Source of the DNA: Clostridia bacterium
Lineage (GTDB): Bacteria; Bacillota; Clostridia; Christensenellales; Borkfalkiaceae
Direction: 5' to 3'
Length of the DNA: 64,000 bases
Assembly: GCA_900770945.1 (NCBI GenBank)
Contig: CAAGME010000033.1
Coordinates: 1 to 64,000, forward strand
Shown here: piece after piece, positions 25,244-34,339 of the stretch
Numbering within the stretch: position 1 is the stretch's first letter
How the letters are laid out: the number at the start of each line of letters is the position of its first letter
Notes under the pieces: model-generated
Told to the model about the DNA's origin: nothing
The model's database searches: none
The model's input: the letters and a program-made list of their open reading frames with translations, nothing else
Translations under genes and position numbers: made by a program

Positions 25244-26791
25244 TTAAAATTTCGATTTCGCGTTGAAAATTATATTGCAAAGCCCGTCGGCAAAATCCTC
25301 CTCGTGCGTGACGAGAATAACCGTGCCTTCGTACCTTTGCACGGCTTCCTTTAAAGCCGCTTTTGCGCGAACGTCGAGATGATTCGTAGGCTCGTCGAGG
25401 ATTAAAAGGTTCGAAGCCGACTTAGTGAGTACCGCAAGCTTTGCGCGGACTTGCTCGCCGCCGCTCATCTTAGTAAGCGGCTTTGTGGCAAGCTCGCCTT
25501 TAAGCCCGACTTTAGCAAGAGCCGCCCTCTTTTCCTTTTCGCTGTCCCTCGGGTAAAACTCGGAATAGTAAGAAGACGCGCTTATAGACGGGTTTTTGAA
25601 GTTCAGTTCCTGTTCGAGGTAAAGAATTTTTGCCGCGGGGTGAATGTAAAAACTTCCGCCAAGCGACGGGATTTTGTGGAGCAAGGTTTTTAAAAGCGTT
25701 GTTTTGCCGACGCCGTTAGTACCCCTTACCCAAAGCTTATCCCCGCTTTTAAGATGAAAGCTTATGGGCGGAATAAGCGTTTTAGTGTAGCCCACTTCCA
25801 AATCCTTTACGACAACAAAGTCTTTGGCGTTCACGTCCACATACGGGAAGTTAAACACCGCGTCGCACACCTCCACGGGCTTAGACAAAACGTCCATTTT
25901 ATCTAGCATTTTTTGCCGTGAATGAGCCATTTTCGCCGTTGAAGCGCGGGCTTTGTTCTTGTCTATATAATCGGTTAATTTTTTGATTTCGGCTTGCTGA
26001 CGGACGTAAGCTTCTTCGTACTGCTTCGCGTTCATTTCGCGCTGAGCCTTGAAAGCCGTGTAGTTTCCCGAATACTTTTTGATTTTGCCGTTTTCGATGT
26101 TGACGATGCTTTTACAAACGCTGTCCAAAAACTTTACGTCGTGCGATATGACGAGGAATGTTTTTTTGTAAGCGTTAAGATATTTTATGAGCCAATCGAC
26201 ATGTTCGACGTCCAAAAAGTTTGTCGGCTCGTCCAAAAGCATAACGTCCTCTTCTTCCAAAAGAAGTTTTGAAAGCATAAGTTTTGCTCTTTCTCCGCCG
26301 GATAAAGTGCCGATAATCGTGTTATAGCCGAACTTATTGACCCCAAGCCCGTTTGCGACTTTCTTAATCTGCGACTCTAAATCGTAAAACGAAGCGTCGT
26401 TAAGCTCTTCTTCGAGCCGTGAAGATTTTTTTATGAGGCGGTCGAGTTCGCCCTCGGAAGCCGTACACATATCCTCGTAAAGCTTGTCTAAAACCTCTTT
26501 CTTTTTATATAAATAGTCGAATGCGCCGGTTAAATATTCCATTACGGTTAAGTTCGGGTTAATGGTCGCGTGTTGGTCGAGATACCCGCGCCTTATGCCG
26601 TTGAGCCACAAAACCTCGCCCTCGTCCTGAGAAAGGTTGCCGGCAATTATGTTTATAAAGGTGGACTTGCCCGCGCCGTTCAAGCCGACAACGCCTATAT
26701 GTTCGCCGTTGTTCACGGCAAGGTCGGCTTTTTCGAATATGAATCTGTCTTCGTAACGATGCGTAAGTCCTTTTATTTCGAGAACGCTCAT
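25244..26791 (-). CDS. ABC-F family ATPase (ribosome-associated)
   Basis: A 515-aa soluble protein with two ABC domains and no TM. Walker A's are GLNGAGKST and GTNGVGKTT. Signatures are LSGGERAK and MSGGEQVRAK, and Walker B regions are LLDEPTNFLD and ILDEPTNHLD. The inter-domain linker (about residues 245-300) is charged and helical, as in ABC-F translation factors that act at the ribosomal E site. It could be a housekeeping factor or an antibiotic-protection protein; the short linker does not settle this. Confidence 0.92.
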   Translation of the reverse strand: MSVLEIKGLTHRYEDRFIFEKADLAVNNGEHIGVVGLNGAGKSTFINIIAGNLSQDEGEVLWLNGIRRGYLDQHATINPNLTVMEYLTGAFDYLYKKKEVLDKLYEDMCTASEGELDRLIKKSSRLEEELNDASFYDLESQIKKVANGLGVNKFGYNTIIGTLSGGERAKLMLSKLLLEEEDVMLLDEPTNFLDVEHVDWLIKYLNAYKKTFLVISHDVKFLDSVCKSIVNIENGKIKKYSGNYTAFKAQREMNAKQYEEAYVRQQAEIKKLTDYIDKNKARASTAKMAHSRQKMLDKMDVLSKPVEVCDAVFNFPYVDVNAKDFVVVKDLEVGYTKTLIPPISFHLKSGDKLWVRGTNGVGKTTLLKTLLHKIPSLGGSFYIHPAAKILYLEQELNFKNPSISASSYYSEFYPRDSEKEKRAALAKVGLKGELATKPLTKMSGGEQVRAKLAVLTKSASNLLILDEPTNHLDVRAKAALKEAVQRYEGTVILVTHEEDFADGLCNIIFNAKSKF

Positions 26792-26959
26792 TTTTTTCTT
26801 CCTTAAATCGCGGCGGTTTTTGCGCGCGACGACGTTTTGTTTACATACAATATTTTAATATAATAAGGAAACCTTGTCAAGTTAATTGCCTTTTTTTTTA
26901 AGGCGTGGTAAAATGTAATCGAAAAGTAACGCAAATCTTCTTTCAGGGAGGCTTTACAT

Positions 26960-27418
26960 ATGAATAAGTACAAATATAATTATTCCAAGCTCGTTCTCAC
27001 TCTGATTATTTTAGGCATTCCCCTTGCGCTCGCCTGCATTGTCATGAACGTTTTCCGCCTTATAAAAAGTTATGCGGACTTCAATGCGTACAACTATGCG
27101 AGCGTTTTTGTCGTCATCGCCGTTTCGATAGCTTATCTCGTCATAGCGATTGCGCTTTTAATAGATTCGTCCTACTACGTTACCGACAAGCACTTTGTTT
27201 TAAAGTGGGGCGTGCTTAAAAACGAGATTGAATTAAAAAGCATTACGCGCATAGTCTACAACACGGCAACCGACAAGCTCGCAATCTATTATAACGACGA
27301 CAATTTCTTCATGCTTAACGCAAAAAACGTAAACTACGGAGAGCTTGCCGAGATTATCAAAGAAAAAAACAATCGCGTGGTATTCGAGATGATTTCCCAG
27401 GAAATCCACAAAGACTAA
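26960..27418 (+). CDS. PH-domain membrane protein (bPH-type)
   Basis: A 152-aa protein with two TM segments (about residues 10-33 and 46-70) followed by a small cytoplasmic bacterial PH-like domain (YYVTDKHFVLKWGVLKNEIE, then ITRIVYN). Such proteins are common but their role is poorly understood. A ribosome site GGGAGG precedes the ATG. Single-gene unit with a terminator downstream. Confidence 0.75.
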   Translation: MNKYKYNYSKLVLTLIILGIPLALACIVMNVFRLIKSYADFNAYNYASVFVVIAVSIAYLVIAIALLIDSSYYVTDKHFVLKWGVLKNEIELKSITRIVYNTATDKLAIYYNDDNFFMLNAKNVNYGELAEIIKEKNNRVVFEMISQEIHKD

Positions 27419-27445
27419 AACGCAACCATTATGGTTTAGCATAAT

Positions 27446-27478
27446 TAAACCCGTCGCTTACAAGCCTCGGGTTTTTTG
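27446..27478 (+). terminator. Terminator of the PH-domain gene
   Basis: AAACCCG and CGGGTTTTTT form the stem and tail. Confidence 0.8.
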
Positions 27479-27627
27479 TTTTGTCTTCCGTCGTTTTTTA
27501 CCGTATCTTTGTGTTTTTTTATTGATAAATTTGCACTAATGATTTATGCAAAATTACAAAATATACCTCTATACGCCCGAATTTATCAAAATATTACAAA
27601 AAATTTTATCAAAACCCTTTCAAACGA

Positions 27628-27681
27628 TTGACACAAAGGTGCTACATGTATATAATTTGCATAGTTTAGTTTTAGTAAACA
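27628..27681 (+). promoter_or_regulatory. Promoter and possible operator of the polyamine regulator
   Basis: TTGACA (27628-27633) is 17 nt from TATAAT (27651-27656). Just downstream GTTTA-GTTTTAG-TAAAC forms an inverted repeat at about 27665-27681. It is well placed for autoregulation by the XRE-cupin protein; the binding itself is inferred. Confidence 0.65.
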
Positions 27682-27704
27682 AAAAGTTTAATAGGGGTAC
27701 TCGA

Positions 27705-28241
27705 ATGGAATTAGGCGACAAAATAAAACAGTTAAGGCTTCAATGCGATTTGACGCAGGAAGAACTCGCCAACCGTTGCGAGCTTTCAAAGGGATACATC
27801 TCCCAGCTCGAAAACGATCTGACAAGCCCTTCCATCGCAACGCTCACCGACATTTTAACTGCACTCGGCACGACTTTGAAGGATTTTTTCACGGAAGAAG
27901 AGGAGGAAGAGAAAATCGTTTTTTCCGAAAACGACTTCATCGAAAAAATAACCGACGAAATGACGCTCAATTGGCTTGTGCCTAACGCGCAAAAAAACAT
28001 TATGGAACCGCTTTTGATAAAACTCGAACCGTTGAATCAAACGAGCGAAGACGTTCCGCACGACGGAGAGGAATTCGGCTACGTGCTTTCCGGCGAAATA
28101 ACGCTCCACCTCGGCAAAAAAAAGTACGCCGTTAAAAAGGGAGAAAGCTTTTACTTTAAGGCGGACAAAATACATTATATAATAAACACAAAAAAAGACG
28201 CGGCAAGCTTCATCTGGATATCTTCGCCGCCCAGCTTTTAA
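27705..28241 (+). CDS. XRE-cupin transcriptional regulator (PuuR-like)
   Basis: A 178-aa protein. An N-terminal HTH_3 domain (LTQEELANRCELSKGYISQLEN, residues ~16-38) is followed by an acidic linker (EEEEEEK). The C-terminal cupin (residues ~105-175) contains GEEFGYVLSGEI and KKGESFYFKADKIHY. This architecture is shared with PuuR-type regulators of polyamine metabolism. It stands immediately upstream of potABCD on the same strand, 80 nt away, so control of polyamine uptake is likely. AGGGG precedes the ATG. Confidence 0.88.
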   Translation: MELGDKIKQLRLQCDLTQEELANRCELSKGYISQLENDLTSPSIATLTDILTALGTTLKDFFTEEEEEEKIVFSENDFIEKITDEMTLNWLVPNAQKNIMEPLLIKLEPLNQTSEDVPHDGEEFGYVLSGEITLHLGKKKYAVKKGESFYFKADKIHYIINTKKDAASFIWISSPPSF

Positions 28242-28276
28242 GCGTAATTTACTTATTTCAGACGAAAAGCCGCTCT

Positions 28277-28289
28277 ATAAGGCGGTTAT
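28277..28289 (+). repeat. Dispersed dyad copy in potA leader
   Basis: CTATAA-GGCGG-TTATCG preceded by AAAAGCCG, between the XRE-cupin gene and potA. Confidence 0.75.
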
Positions 28290-28322
28290 CGATATATTTT
28301 CTTTCCTTATAAGGAGATAAAA

Positions 28323-29810
28323 ATGGCAGAAAAAATAATTGAATTGAAAGGCGTAACAAAAAAATACGACGATACGGTCGTAGTTGAAAACATCGACCTT
28401 TATATCCGTAAAGGCGAGTTCGTAACGCTCCTCGGTCCGTCGGGTTGCGGCAAAACCACGACGCTCAGAATGATAGCGGGCTTCGAAATGCCGGACGGCG
28501 GGCAGATACTTTTGAACGGCAAGGACATTACTTCCATTCCGCCGTATATGCGCCCCATCAACACGGTGTTTCAGCGTTACGCGCTTTTCCCGCACTTAAA
28601 CGTTTACGACAACGTAGCCTACGGGCTTAAACTCAAAAAGGTAAACGCGGTGTACACCAACGCCAACGGCGAGCAGATCGTCAAAAAACAGCACCTTTCC
28701 AAAAAGGTTATCGACGAAAAGGTTTCGCGCGCGCTCAAAATGGTAGATCTCGAAGAATTCGAAAAACGCGACGTAACGACGCTTTCGGGCGGACAACAGC
28801 AAAGAATAGCAATCGCCCGCGCTATTGTCAACGAGCCGGAGATTCTTCTTTTGGACGAACCGCTCGGCGCGCTTGACCTCAAAATGCGTCAGGATATGCA
28901 GTTGGAGCTTAAAGAAATGCACAAAAAGCTCGGCATAACCTTTATTTACGTTACGCACGACCAGGAAGAAGCCTTGACGATGAGCGACACGGTAGTCGTT
29001 ATGAACGACGGCGCGATTCAGCAAATCGGCACGCCCGTCGACATTTACAACGAGCCGAAAAACGCGTTCGTAGCCGACTTTATAGGCGACAGCAACATCA
29101 TGAACGGCACGATTGTAGGAAACCGCAAAGTTCGTTTTGTCGGTCACGTTTTCGATATGCTCGACGATTTTGCGATTAACGATAAAGTCGACGTCGTTGT
29201 TCGCCCCGAGGACGTGCAGATTGTGGAAGCGGGCAAAGGTCAGGTAGACGGCGTTATAATTTCTTCCATCTTTAAGGGTATTCACTACGAAATGACTTTC
29301 CAGATAGGAAAGACCGAGATAACCATTCAAAGCACGGTTGAACATAGAGTCGGCGAAAAGGTCGGCATTATAATCGAGCCGGACGGCATACATATCATGG
29401 CGAAAAACTACACTTCCAACGTTTACGACGGATACATCGACAAAAACAACAAGGTTTGCTTTGCCGACGGCGCATTCGATTGCGACGTTACCAAGCTTTA
29501 CCCCGGTTCTCACCTCGACGAAGAAGGCTATCTTATTACGTTAGAGGGCGAAAAAATAGACCTTACCGACACGGAAGTAAAGGTCGAAGTCCCGCTCGAC
29601 AAGATAGAGATAATCGACAACGAGGAAGACGGCACGGTCAGCGGCACTATCGTTTCCATACTCTATAAGGGCGACCATTACCAGGTAATCGTCAGAACCG
29701 AAGAGGAAGAAGACTTTGTAATCGACACCGAATACCTCTGGAACGAATTCGACAAGGTAAGCGTAAGCATTAAGCCGGAAGATATCAATATTTCGTTAAA
29801 GGTGAAGTAA
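28323..29810 (+). CDS. potA: Spermidine/putrescine ABC transporter ATPase, extended
   Basis: The ATP-binding subunit of the polyamine importer. Walker A is GPSGCGKTT, the signature LSGGQQQR, Walker B ILLLDEPLGALD and H-loop THDQEEA. At 495 aa it exceeds the usual ~370. Extra residues lie in an insertion before the signature (VYTNANGEQIVKKQHL) and in the C-terminus, which appears to carry two TOBE-like beta domains (GVIISSIFKGIHY and GTIVSILYKGDHY). The ribosome site is AAGGAG. First structural gene of a tightly packed operon; the potB start follows its stop after 1 nt. Confidence 0.93.
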   Translation: MAEKIIELKGVTKKYDDTVVVENIDLYIRKGEFVTLLGPSGCGKTTTLRMIAGFEMPDGGQILLNGKDITSIPPYMRPINTVFQRYALFPHLNVYDNVAYGLKLKKVNAVYTNANGEQIVKKQHLSKKVIDEKVSRALKMVDLEEFEKRDVTTLSGGQQQRIAIARAIVNEPEILLLDEPLGALDLKMRQDMQLELKEMHKKLGITFIYVTHDQEEALTMSDTVVVMNDGAIQQIGTPVDIYNEPKNAFVADFIGDSNIMNGTIVGNRKVRFVGHVFDMLDDFAINDKVDVVVRPEDVQIVEAGKGQVDGVIISSIFKGIHYEMTFQIGKTEITIQSTVEHRVGEKVGIIIEPDGIHIMAKNYTSNVYDGYIDKNNKVCFADGAFDCDVTKLYPGSHLDEEGYLITLEGEKIDLTDTEVKVEVPLDKIEIIDNEEDGTVSGTIVSILYKGDHYQVIVRTEEEEDFVIDTEYLWNEFDKVSVSIKPEDINISLKVK

Positions 29811-29811
29811 A

Positions 29812-30636
29812 ATGGGAACGGCGTTAAGATTTTCACGCAAACAGCTCGGCATACCGTATGCGGTGTTTTGCGCATTGTTCGTTGTGTTTCCCCTCGTCCT
29901 TATCGTGATTTACGCTTTTACGGACGCGGCGGGGCATTTCACTTTCGCAAACTTTCTCGACTTTTTTTCGAGAAGCGCGAATATACACGTTTTGTTCACG
30001 AGTCTCGGCTTAGCCGTTTTAACGACAGCCATTTGCCTTGTAATCGCCTACCCCGTGTCTTACATTTTAGCAAGAAGCTCCATGAACAAAAACGGCGTTT
30101 ACCTTCTTTTACTCATACTGCCGATGTGGATTAACTTCGTTCTCCGCACGGCGGCAATGAAAGAACTTCTGTTCATTCTCGACGGGTTAGGGCTTTACAG
30201 CGTTGCGGACGATTACTTTTTGTCCACGCTCATCGGTATGGTTTACGACTATCTGCCGTTTACCATATTGCCTATCTACACCGTTTTAATCAAGCTTGAC
30301 AAAAGCCTTATCGAAGCTTCTGAGGACCTCGGCGCAAACAAGGTGCAAACCTTTATCAAAACGACGCTTCCCCTTTCTCTTCCGGGAATCGTAAGCGCGA
30401 TAACGATGGTGTTTTTGCCGACGACCACAAGCTACGTTATTTCCGATACGCTCGGCAACAGCAAAGTTACGATTATCGGCAAGCTCATCGAAAACCAATT
30501 CAACATCGGCACGGCGGACAGTTGGCACACCGGCTCCGCAATATCGCTTATTTTACTCGTGTTCATATTCCTGACTATGTTTTTCACCGGTAAATTCCAA
30601 GAGAATTCTTCGCCGAGAGGAGGCGGATTATGGTAA
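29812..30636 (+). CDS. potB: Spermidine/putrescine ABC transporter permease
   Basis: A 274-aa inner-membrane permease with six TM segments and the EAA loop EASEDLGANKVQTFIKTTLP that contacts PotA. It starts one base after potA and overlaps potC by 7 nt, consistent with translational coupling. Confidence 0.93.
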   Translation: MGTALRFSRKQLGIPYAVFCALFVVFPLVLIVIYAFTDAAGHFTFANFLDFFSRSANIHVLFTSLGLAVLTTAICLVIAYPVSYILARSSMNKNGVYLLLLILPMWINFVLRTAAMKELLFILDGLGLYSVADDYFLSTLIGMVYDYLPFTILPIYTVLIKLDKSLIEASEDLGANKVQTFIKTTLPLSLPGIVSAITMVFLPTTTSYVISDTLGNSKVTIIGKLIENQFNIGTADSWHTGSAISLILLVFIFLTMFFTGKFQENSSPRGGGLW

Positions 30637-31436
30637 AAAAGATTTTTTCCGCCACGTATATCTGGCTTATTTTAATCATAATGTACGCGCCCGTACTGCT
30701 TCTCGTGGTATATTCGTTCAACGCGTCTAACGAAATGGGCAAATGGTCGTCCGAATGGAATTTCAGCCTTTACAAAATGCTTTTCACCGACCAAAAAATT
30801 CTTTCGGCAATCAAAAACACGTTCTTACTCGCCGTTTCCGCAAGCTTCATTGCAACGATACTCGGCACCGTCGGCGCAATAGGAATGTTCTATTCCAAAA
30901 AAAGAACCTTCCGTATCCTCAACACCGTCACGCAGATACCTATCGTAAACGCGGAAATAGTCACGGCAATATCGATGGCTCTCGCCTGCTCGATATTCCT
31001 TTTCCCGAGAACGTACGCCTCTCTTCTTATATCCCACGTCGTACTCGTGTTCCCGTTCGTGGTGACGAGCGTTCTCCCGAAGCTCAAACAACTCGACCCC
31101 AACCTTTACGAAGCGGGGCTTGACCTCGGCGCGTCGCCGACAAAGGCTTTGTTTTCAATCGTTATTCCCGAGATAATGCCGGGCATCGCTTCGGGATTCA
31201 TGATTGCGATTACCCTTTCTCTCGACGACTATATCGTCACGAACTTCACAAAGCCCTCGACGATAGACACAATCTCGACTTACGCTTACAACGCTTACGC
31301 CAAAAACGCGGCGAACACTTCTATTCCCGCGCTGCGCGCTCTGTCGGCGATTATATTCCTTATCATAATCGTTTCGGTTATTTCGGCAAACGTTATAGCC
31401 AACAAAAAATCCAAACAGACGGGGGTAAAAGCATGA
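30630..31436 (+). CDS. potC: Spermidine/putrescine ABC transporter permease
   Basis: A 268-aa six-TM permease pairing with PotB. The EAA loop is EAGLDLGASPTKALFSIVIP. It overlaps potB by 7 nt and potD by 4 nt (ATGA). Confidence 0.93.
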   Translation: MVKKIFSATYIWLILIIMYAPVLLLVVYSFNASNEMGKWSSEWNFSLYKMLFTDQKILSAIKNTFLLAVSASFIATILGTVGAIGMFYSKKRTFRILNTVTQIPIVNAEIVTAISMALACSIFLFPRTYASLLISHVVLVFPFVVTSVLPKLKQLDPNLYEAGLDLGASPTKALFSIVIPEIMPGIASGFMIAITLSLDDYIVTNFTKPSTIDTISTYAYNAYAKNAANTSIPALRALSAIIFLIIIVSVISANVIANKKSKQTGVKA

Positions 31437-33163
31437 AAAAGAAAATTCCCGTAATAATCGCCGCGGCATTGCTTGCCGTAACGTTCGTTCTCTATTGTTT
31501 TCAGGGCGTTAGCCTCGGAAAGGAAAAAGACGTGGAAATACTTCGCGTTTACAACTGGGAAGAATACATTTCCGAAAGCAAGGAAGACGAAAGCATCGAT
31601 ATTATAACGCAATTCGAAAAGTATTGTAAGGAAACGTTAAACCGCAACGTTAAGGTCGAATATTCGACTTTCGGCACTAACGAAAACATGTACAACGAAC
31701 TCAACCTTTCCAAAAAGAAAACGGCAAGCGGCGTAAATTATTCCTACGACCTCGTTTGCCCGTCCGAATACATGCTTTTAAAAATGATGCGCGAGGGCAT
31801 GCTCGAAAAACTCGACATGTCAAAAGTTCCCAACTACGCCGAAAACGCCTCGCCTTACATTCAGGAACTCTTTAAAACGCTTAAAAACGAGGGCAGCGAC
31901 GAAAGCCTTTACGAGTACGCCGCATGCTACATGTGGGGAACGATGGGTTACGTTTATAACCCCGAAATCGTTTCCGACGAGGACGCTTCCCACTGGAATC
32001 TTTTGTGGAACGACAAGTACAAAGGCAAAGGCACCATTAAGGACAGCGTGCGCGACAGTTACATTCTTGCCGTCGGCTACTGTTTGGAGGACGAACTCAA
32101 CGGCGTACTTAAAGACTACGAAAAAGACGGCGATTCCGCGCAATACAACAAACGCCTTACCGAGATTTTCAACCGCACGGACGATAAAACCGTCGATACC
32201 GTCGGCAAAGCGTTGACTGACCTTAAAGACAAGATTTACGGCTACGAAGTAGACAGCGGCAAAAAGGAAATGGCGCAAGGCAAAATAGCAATCAACTTTG
32301 CTTGGAGCGGCGACGCCGTTTACACTCTCGACGAAGCCGAAACGCCCGACGCCGGCGACAACGCCCTTTACTTAAAGTACGCCGTGCCTAAGGAAGGAAG
32401 CAATATCTTTTTCGACGGCTGGGCAATGCCTAAGGGCGCAAACGTGGAGCTTGCGCAAGAATTCATCAACTTTATAGAAAGCCCCGATAATGCGGTGCTT
32501 AACATGGACTACATCGGTTACTCGCCCTCTATCGGCGGAGAAACAATGTTCGAAAACGCAATTGATTGGTACGGCGCGACGGCTTACGCTCCGACGACTA
32601 AGGTCACGAAAGAAGACGTCGAAAATATGGACGAAGAGGAAGCCGAATATTACTACGTTGACAAAAGCGGCAACGTTTACGAAAGCGTTTACGTCGGAGA
32701 TTACGTCAACGAAGAAACGCTCACTTTCGTTTCCACGCCCAAAGCCCCTCTTTACGAGCTTGACGACGAAAACGGCTTAACGGAAATAACAGACCCCGTC
32801 GAAGTCGCCCCGCAAGATTTGACGTACTTTTTTAAGTCGGGCGAAGACGACGAAAACACCTACGTCGTTTACTATTACCCCGAAGAAGCCGACCGCCAGC
32901 TCATGGCGCAGTACCCGGACGAAAAAACCGTTCTGCGCTGCACGGTCATGAAGTGCTTTACGGACGACGAAACCCGCACCTTAAACAATATGTGGGAAAC
33001 GGCAAAAGTCGGCAACACGAGCGATTTAGCACTCATAATAACGCTCGTTATAATAGCTCTCCTCGTTGCGGCGATAGTAGTCGTATACCAGCTCTACAAA
33101 AAGGGCGTAATCTTTCAGCCGCGCGCGCCAAAGGGTTATACCTTCACGCGGTACGAAAAATAA
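31433..33163 (+). CDS. potD: Spermidine/putrescine-binding protein, extended and doubly membrane-anchored
   Basis: The extracytoplasmic substrate-binding subunit. The type 2 periplasmic-binding fold shows LRVYNWEEYI near the N-terminus, YDLVCPSEYML and GDAVYTLDEAE. At 576 aa it is far longer than the usual ~350. The additional part includes an acidic Tyr-rich region (about residues 395-480), a predicted TM near 533-556 and a short cytoplasmic tail ending YTFTRYEK. The N-terminus is a signal anchor without a good lipobox, so it may be held by membrane segments instead of a lipid. Last gene of the operon. Confidence 0.9.
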   Translation: MKKKIPVIIAAALLAVTFVLYCFQGVSLGKEKDVEILRVYNWEEYISESKEDESIDIITQFEKYCKETLNRNVKVEYSTFGTNENMYNELNLSKKKTASGVNYSYDLVCPSEYMLLKMMREGMLEKLDMSKVPNYAENASPYIQELFKTLKNEGSDESLYEYAACYMWGTMGYVYNPEIVSDEDASHWNLLWNDKYKGKGTIKDSVRDSYILAVGYCLEDELNGVLKDYEKDGDSAQYNKRLTEIFNRTDDKTVDTVGKALTDLKDKIYGYEVDSGKKEMAQGKIAINFAWSGDAVYTLDEAETPDAGDNALYLKYAVPKEGSNIFFDGWAMPKGANVELAQEFINFIESPDNAVLNMDYIGYSPSIGGETMFENAIDWYGATAYAPTTKVTKEDVENMDEEEAEYYYVDKSGNVYESVYVGDYVNEETLTFVSTPKAPLYELDDENGLTEITDPVEVAPQDLTYFFKSGEDDENTYVVYYYPEEADRQLMAQYPDEKTVLRCTVMKCFTDDETRTLNNMWETAKVGNTSDLALIITLVIIALLVAAIVVVYQLYKKGVIFQPRAPKGYTFTRYEK

Positions 33164-33176
33164 CTTCATATTTTAA

Positions 33177-33212
33177 AAGTCGCGAAACGAGTCGTCTTCG
33201 CGACTTTTTTAT
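33177..33212 (+). terminator. potABCD terminator
   Basis: AAGTCGCG and CGCGACTT with TTTTTT tail, 13 nt after the potD stop. Confidence 0.85.
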
Positions 33213-33242
33213 TCGTTTCGGCATACTTTTTTTAAAAAAAGG

Positions 33243-33271
33243 TTGACATTGCCGATTTAATATCGTATAAT
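33243..33271 (+). promoter_or_regulatory. Consensus promoter of the 158-nt repeat array
   Basis: A perfect TTGACA (33243-33248) and perfect TATAAT (33266-33271) with a 17-nt spacer. Transcription would start at the first base or so of the first 158-nt unit and continue toward the YbjN-like gene. Confidence 0.85.
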
Positions 33272-33274
33272 TGT

Positions 33275-33432
33275 ATTATAAACTATAAGAAGCTAAGTTT
33301 TTGCTTGACATCAAAAACTTGAAAACCCTTGCGGGTTTAACGCAAAAACTCAGGTTTTTGCCCTTCTTGTTTGAAATTTCGTCAGTTTTGCTTGAAAATG
33401 CACTTCGTGCGCTTTCAGACAAAACTTCCGTT
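33275..33432 (+). repeat. 158-nt structured unit, copy 1
   Basis: It begins ATTATAAACTATAAG and ends at the next identical start, 158 nt later. Four stems are visible: AAGTTTTTG/CAAAAACTT, AAACCC/GGGTTT, CAAAAAC/GTTTTTG, and a long terminal stem (AGTTTTG outer arm with TGAAAATGCAC/GTGCGCTTTCA inside). Confidence 0.85.
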
Positions 33433-33590
33433 ATTATAAACTATAAGAGGCAGTCTTTTGCTTTACAGCAAAAGACTTAAAAGATGCACGCATCTTTTTG
33501 CAAAAACTCAGGTTTTTGCGCTTCTTGTTTGAAATTTCGTCAGTTTTGCTTGAAAATGCACTTCGTGCGCTTTCAGACAAAACTTCCGTT
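33433..33590 (+). repeat. 158-nt structured unit, copy 2
   Basis: The same length as copy 1 and nearly identical in its 3' half. The first stem has become AGTCTTTTGCT/AGCAAAAGACT and the second AAAGATGC/GCATCTTT, so both arms changed together. A third unit start (ATTATAAA) follows at 33591 but is not continued. Confidence 0.85.
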
Positions 33591-33645
33591 ATTATAAATT
33601 TATATGCGAGCGGGCAAAACGCACCGCGCGAAAAGGAGTATGAAA

Positions 33646-34116
33646 ATGGCAGACACAAAGCAAGTATATCAAACGGCGATTAAGGCTTTTGACGAAATGA
33701 ACTGGCACTACAACCGCGATGACGAAAATCAGATTATCACCTGCAACGTTTCGGGCGAAGATTTAACGATAAAGATTTTTTACAGGGTTTGCACCGACCG
33801 CAACATTATGTACGTCAAATCGGCGATGCCTTTTACCGTAAACGAGAAAAAACGCATGGAACTTTGCGTTGCCGTCGCTATCGCAAACTTCACCATGCTC
33901 AACGGCTCTTTCGAATTGGATATTTCCGACGGTTATCTCGGGTTTAAGATTCTTTGCCCGTTCATGGAAATGACGCCGACTACCGAAGTCTGCAAATATC
34001 TCATCAACCTTACCTGCCGCATGACCGATATCTATAACGACAAGTTCCTCGCCGTTGCAAACGGCACGATGACGCTTAACCAATTCAAAGAATTTGCCGA
34101 CAACGCGGTAAGCTGA
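33646..34116 (+). CDS. YbjN-like domain protein
   Basis: A 156-aa protein with the alpha/beta pattern of YbjN/type III chaperone-like domains (YQTAIKAFDEMNWHY, then ENQIITCNVSGEDL). It probably binds another protein; the specific role is unknown. The ATG at 33646 follows AAGGAG. It is the only gene downstream of the promoter and two 158-nt units, which therefore form its 370-nt leader. Confidence 0.7.
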   Translation: MADTKQVYQTAIKAFDEMNWHYNRDDENQIITCNVSGEDLTIKIFYRVCTDRNIMYVKSAMPFTVNEKKRMELCVAVAIANFTMLNGSFELDISDGYLGFKILCPFMEMTPTTEVCKYLINLTCRMTDIYNDKFLAVANGTMTLNQFKEFADNAVS

Positions 34117-34339
34117 AAAGCCCTTTAATCAACCGCAATTCATGCATAAAACCCGTCTAAACAGCCGATAATCGACTTATAGACGGGTTTTTGTTTGTTT
34201 TGCTCAGTTTGTAATTTTGTGAAATCCGTAGCTTTTTACAAAGCAAACATCACTGCCGTAAGGCAACATCGCTTGTGTGCAAACATCACAAATCCGCTTG
34301 CGGATTTACATATCAATCTTGCGTTTTTTTAGCGAAAGA
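34117..34339. other. Intergenic region with terminator and dyad
   Basis: ACCCGTCTA and TAGACGGGTTTTT form a stem at about 34151-34192 that encloses a copy of the dispersed dyad (34168-34180); it terminates the YbjN-like gene. A further hairpin AAATCCGC/GCGGATTT lies near 34290-34308. Confidence 0.6.

Noticed and set aside
28596..29513. A 305-codon - strand frame opposite potA
   Set aside because: A complementary-strand shadow of potA, with no ribosome site and no motifs.
33498..33683. A small ORF in the 158-nt unit, repeated as peptide in the copy at 43 kb
   Set aside because: The peptide similarity follows from the nucleotide repeat. There is no ribosome site, and hairpin pairing explains conservation better.
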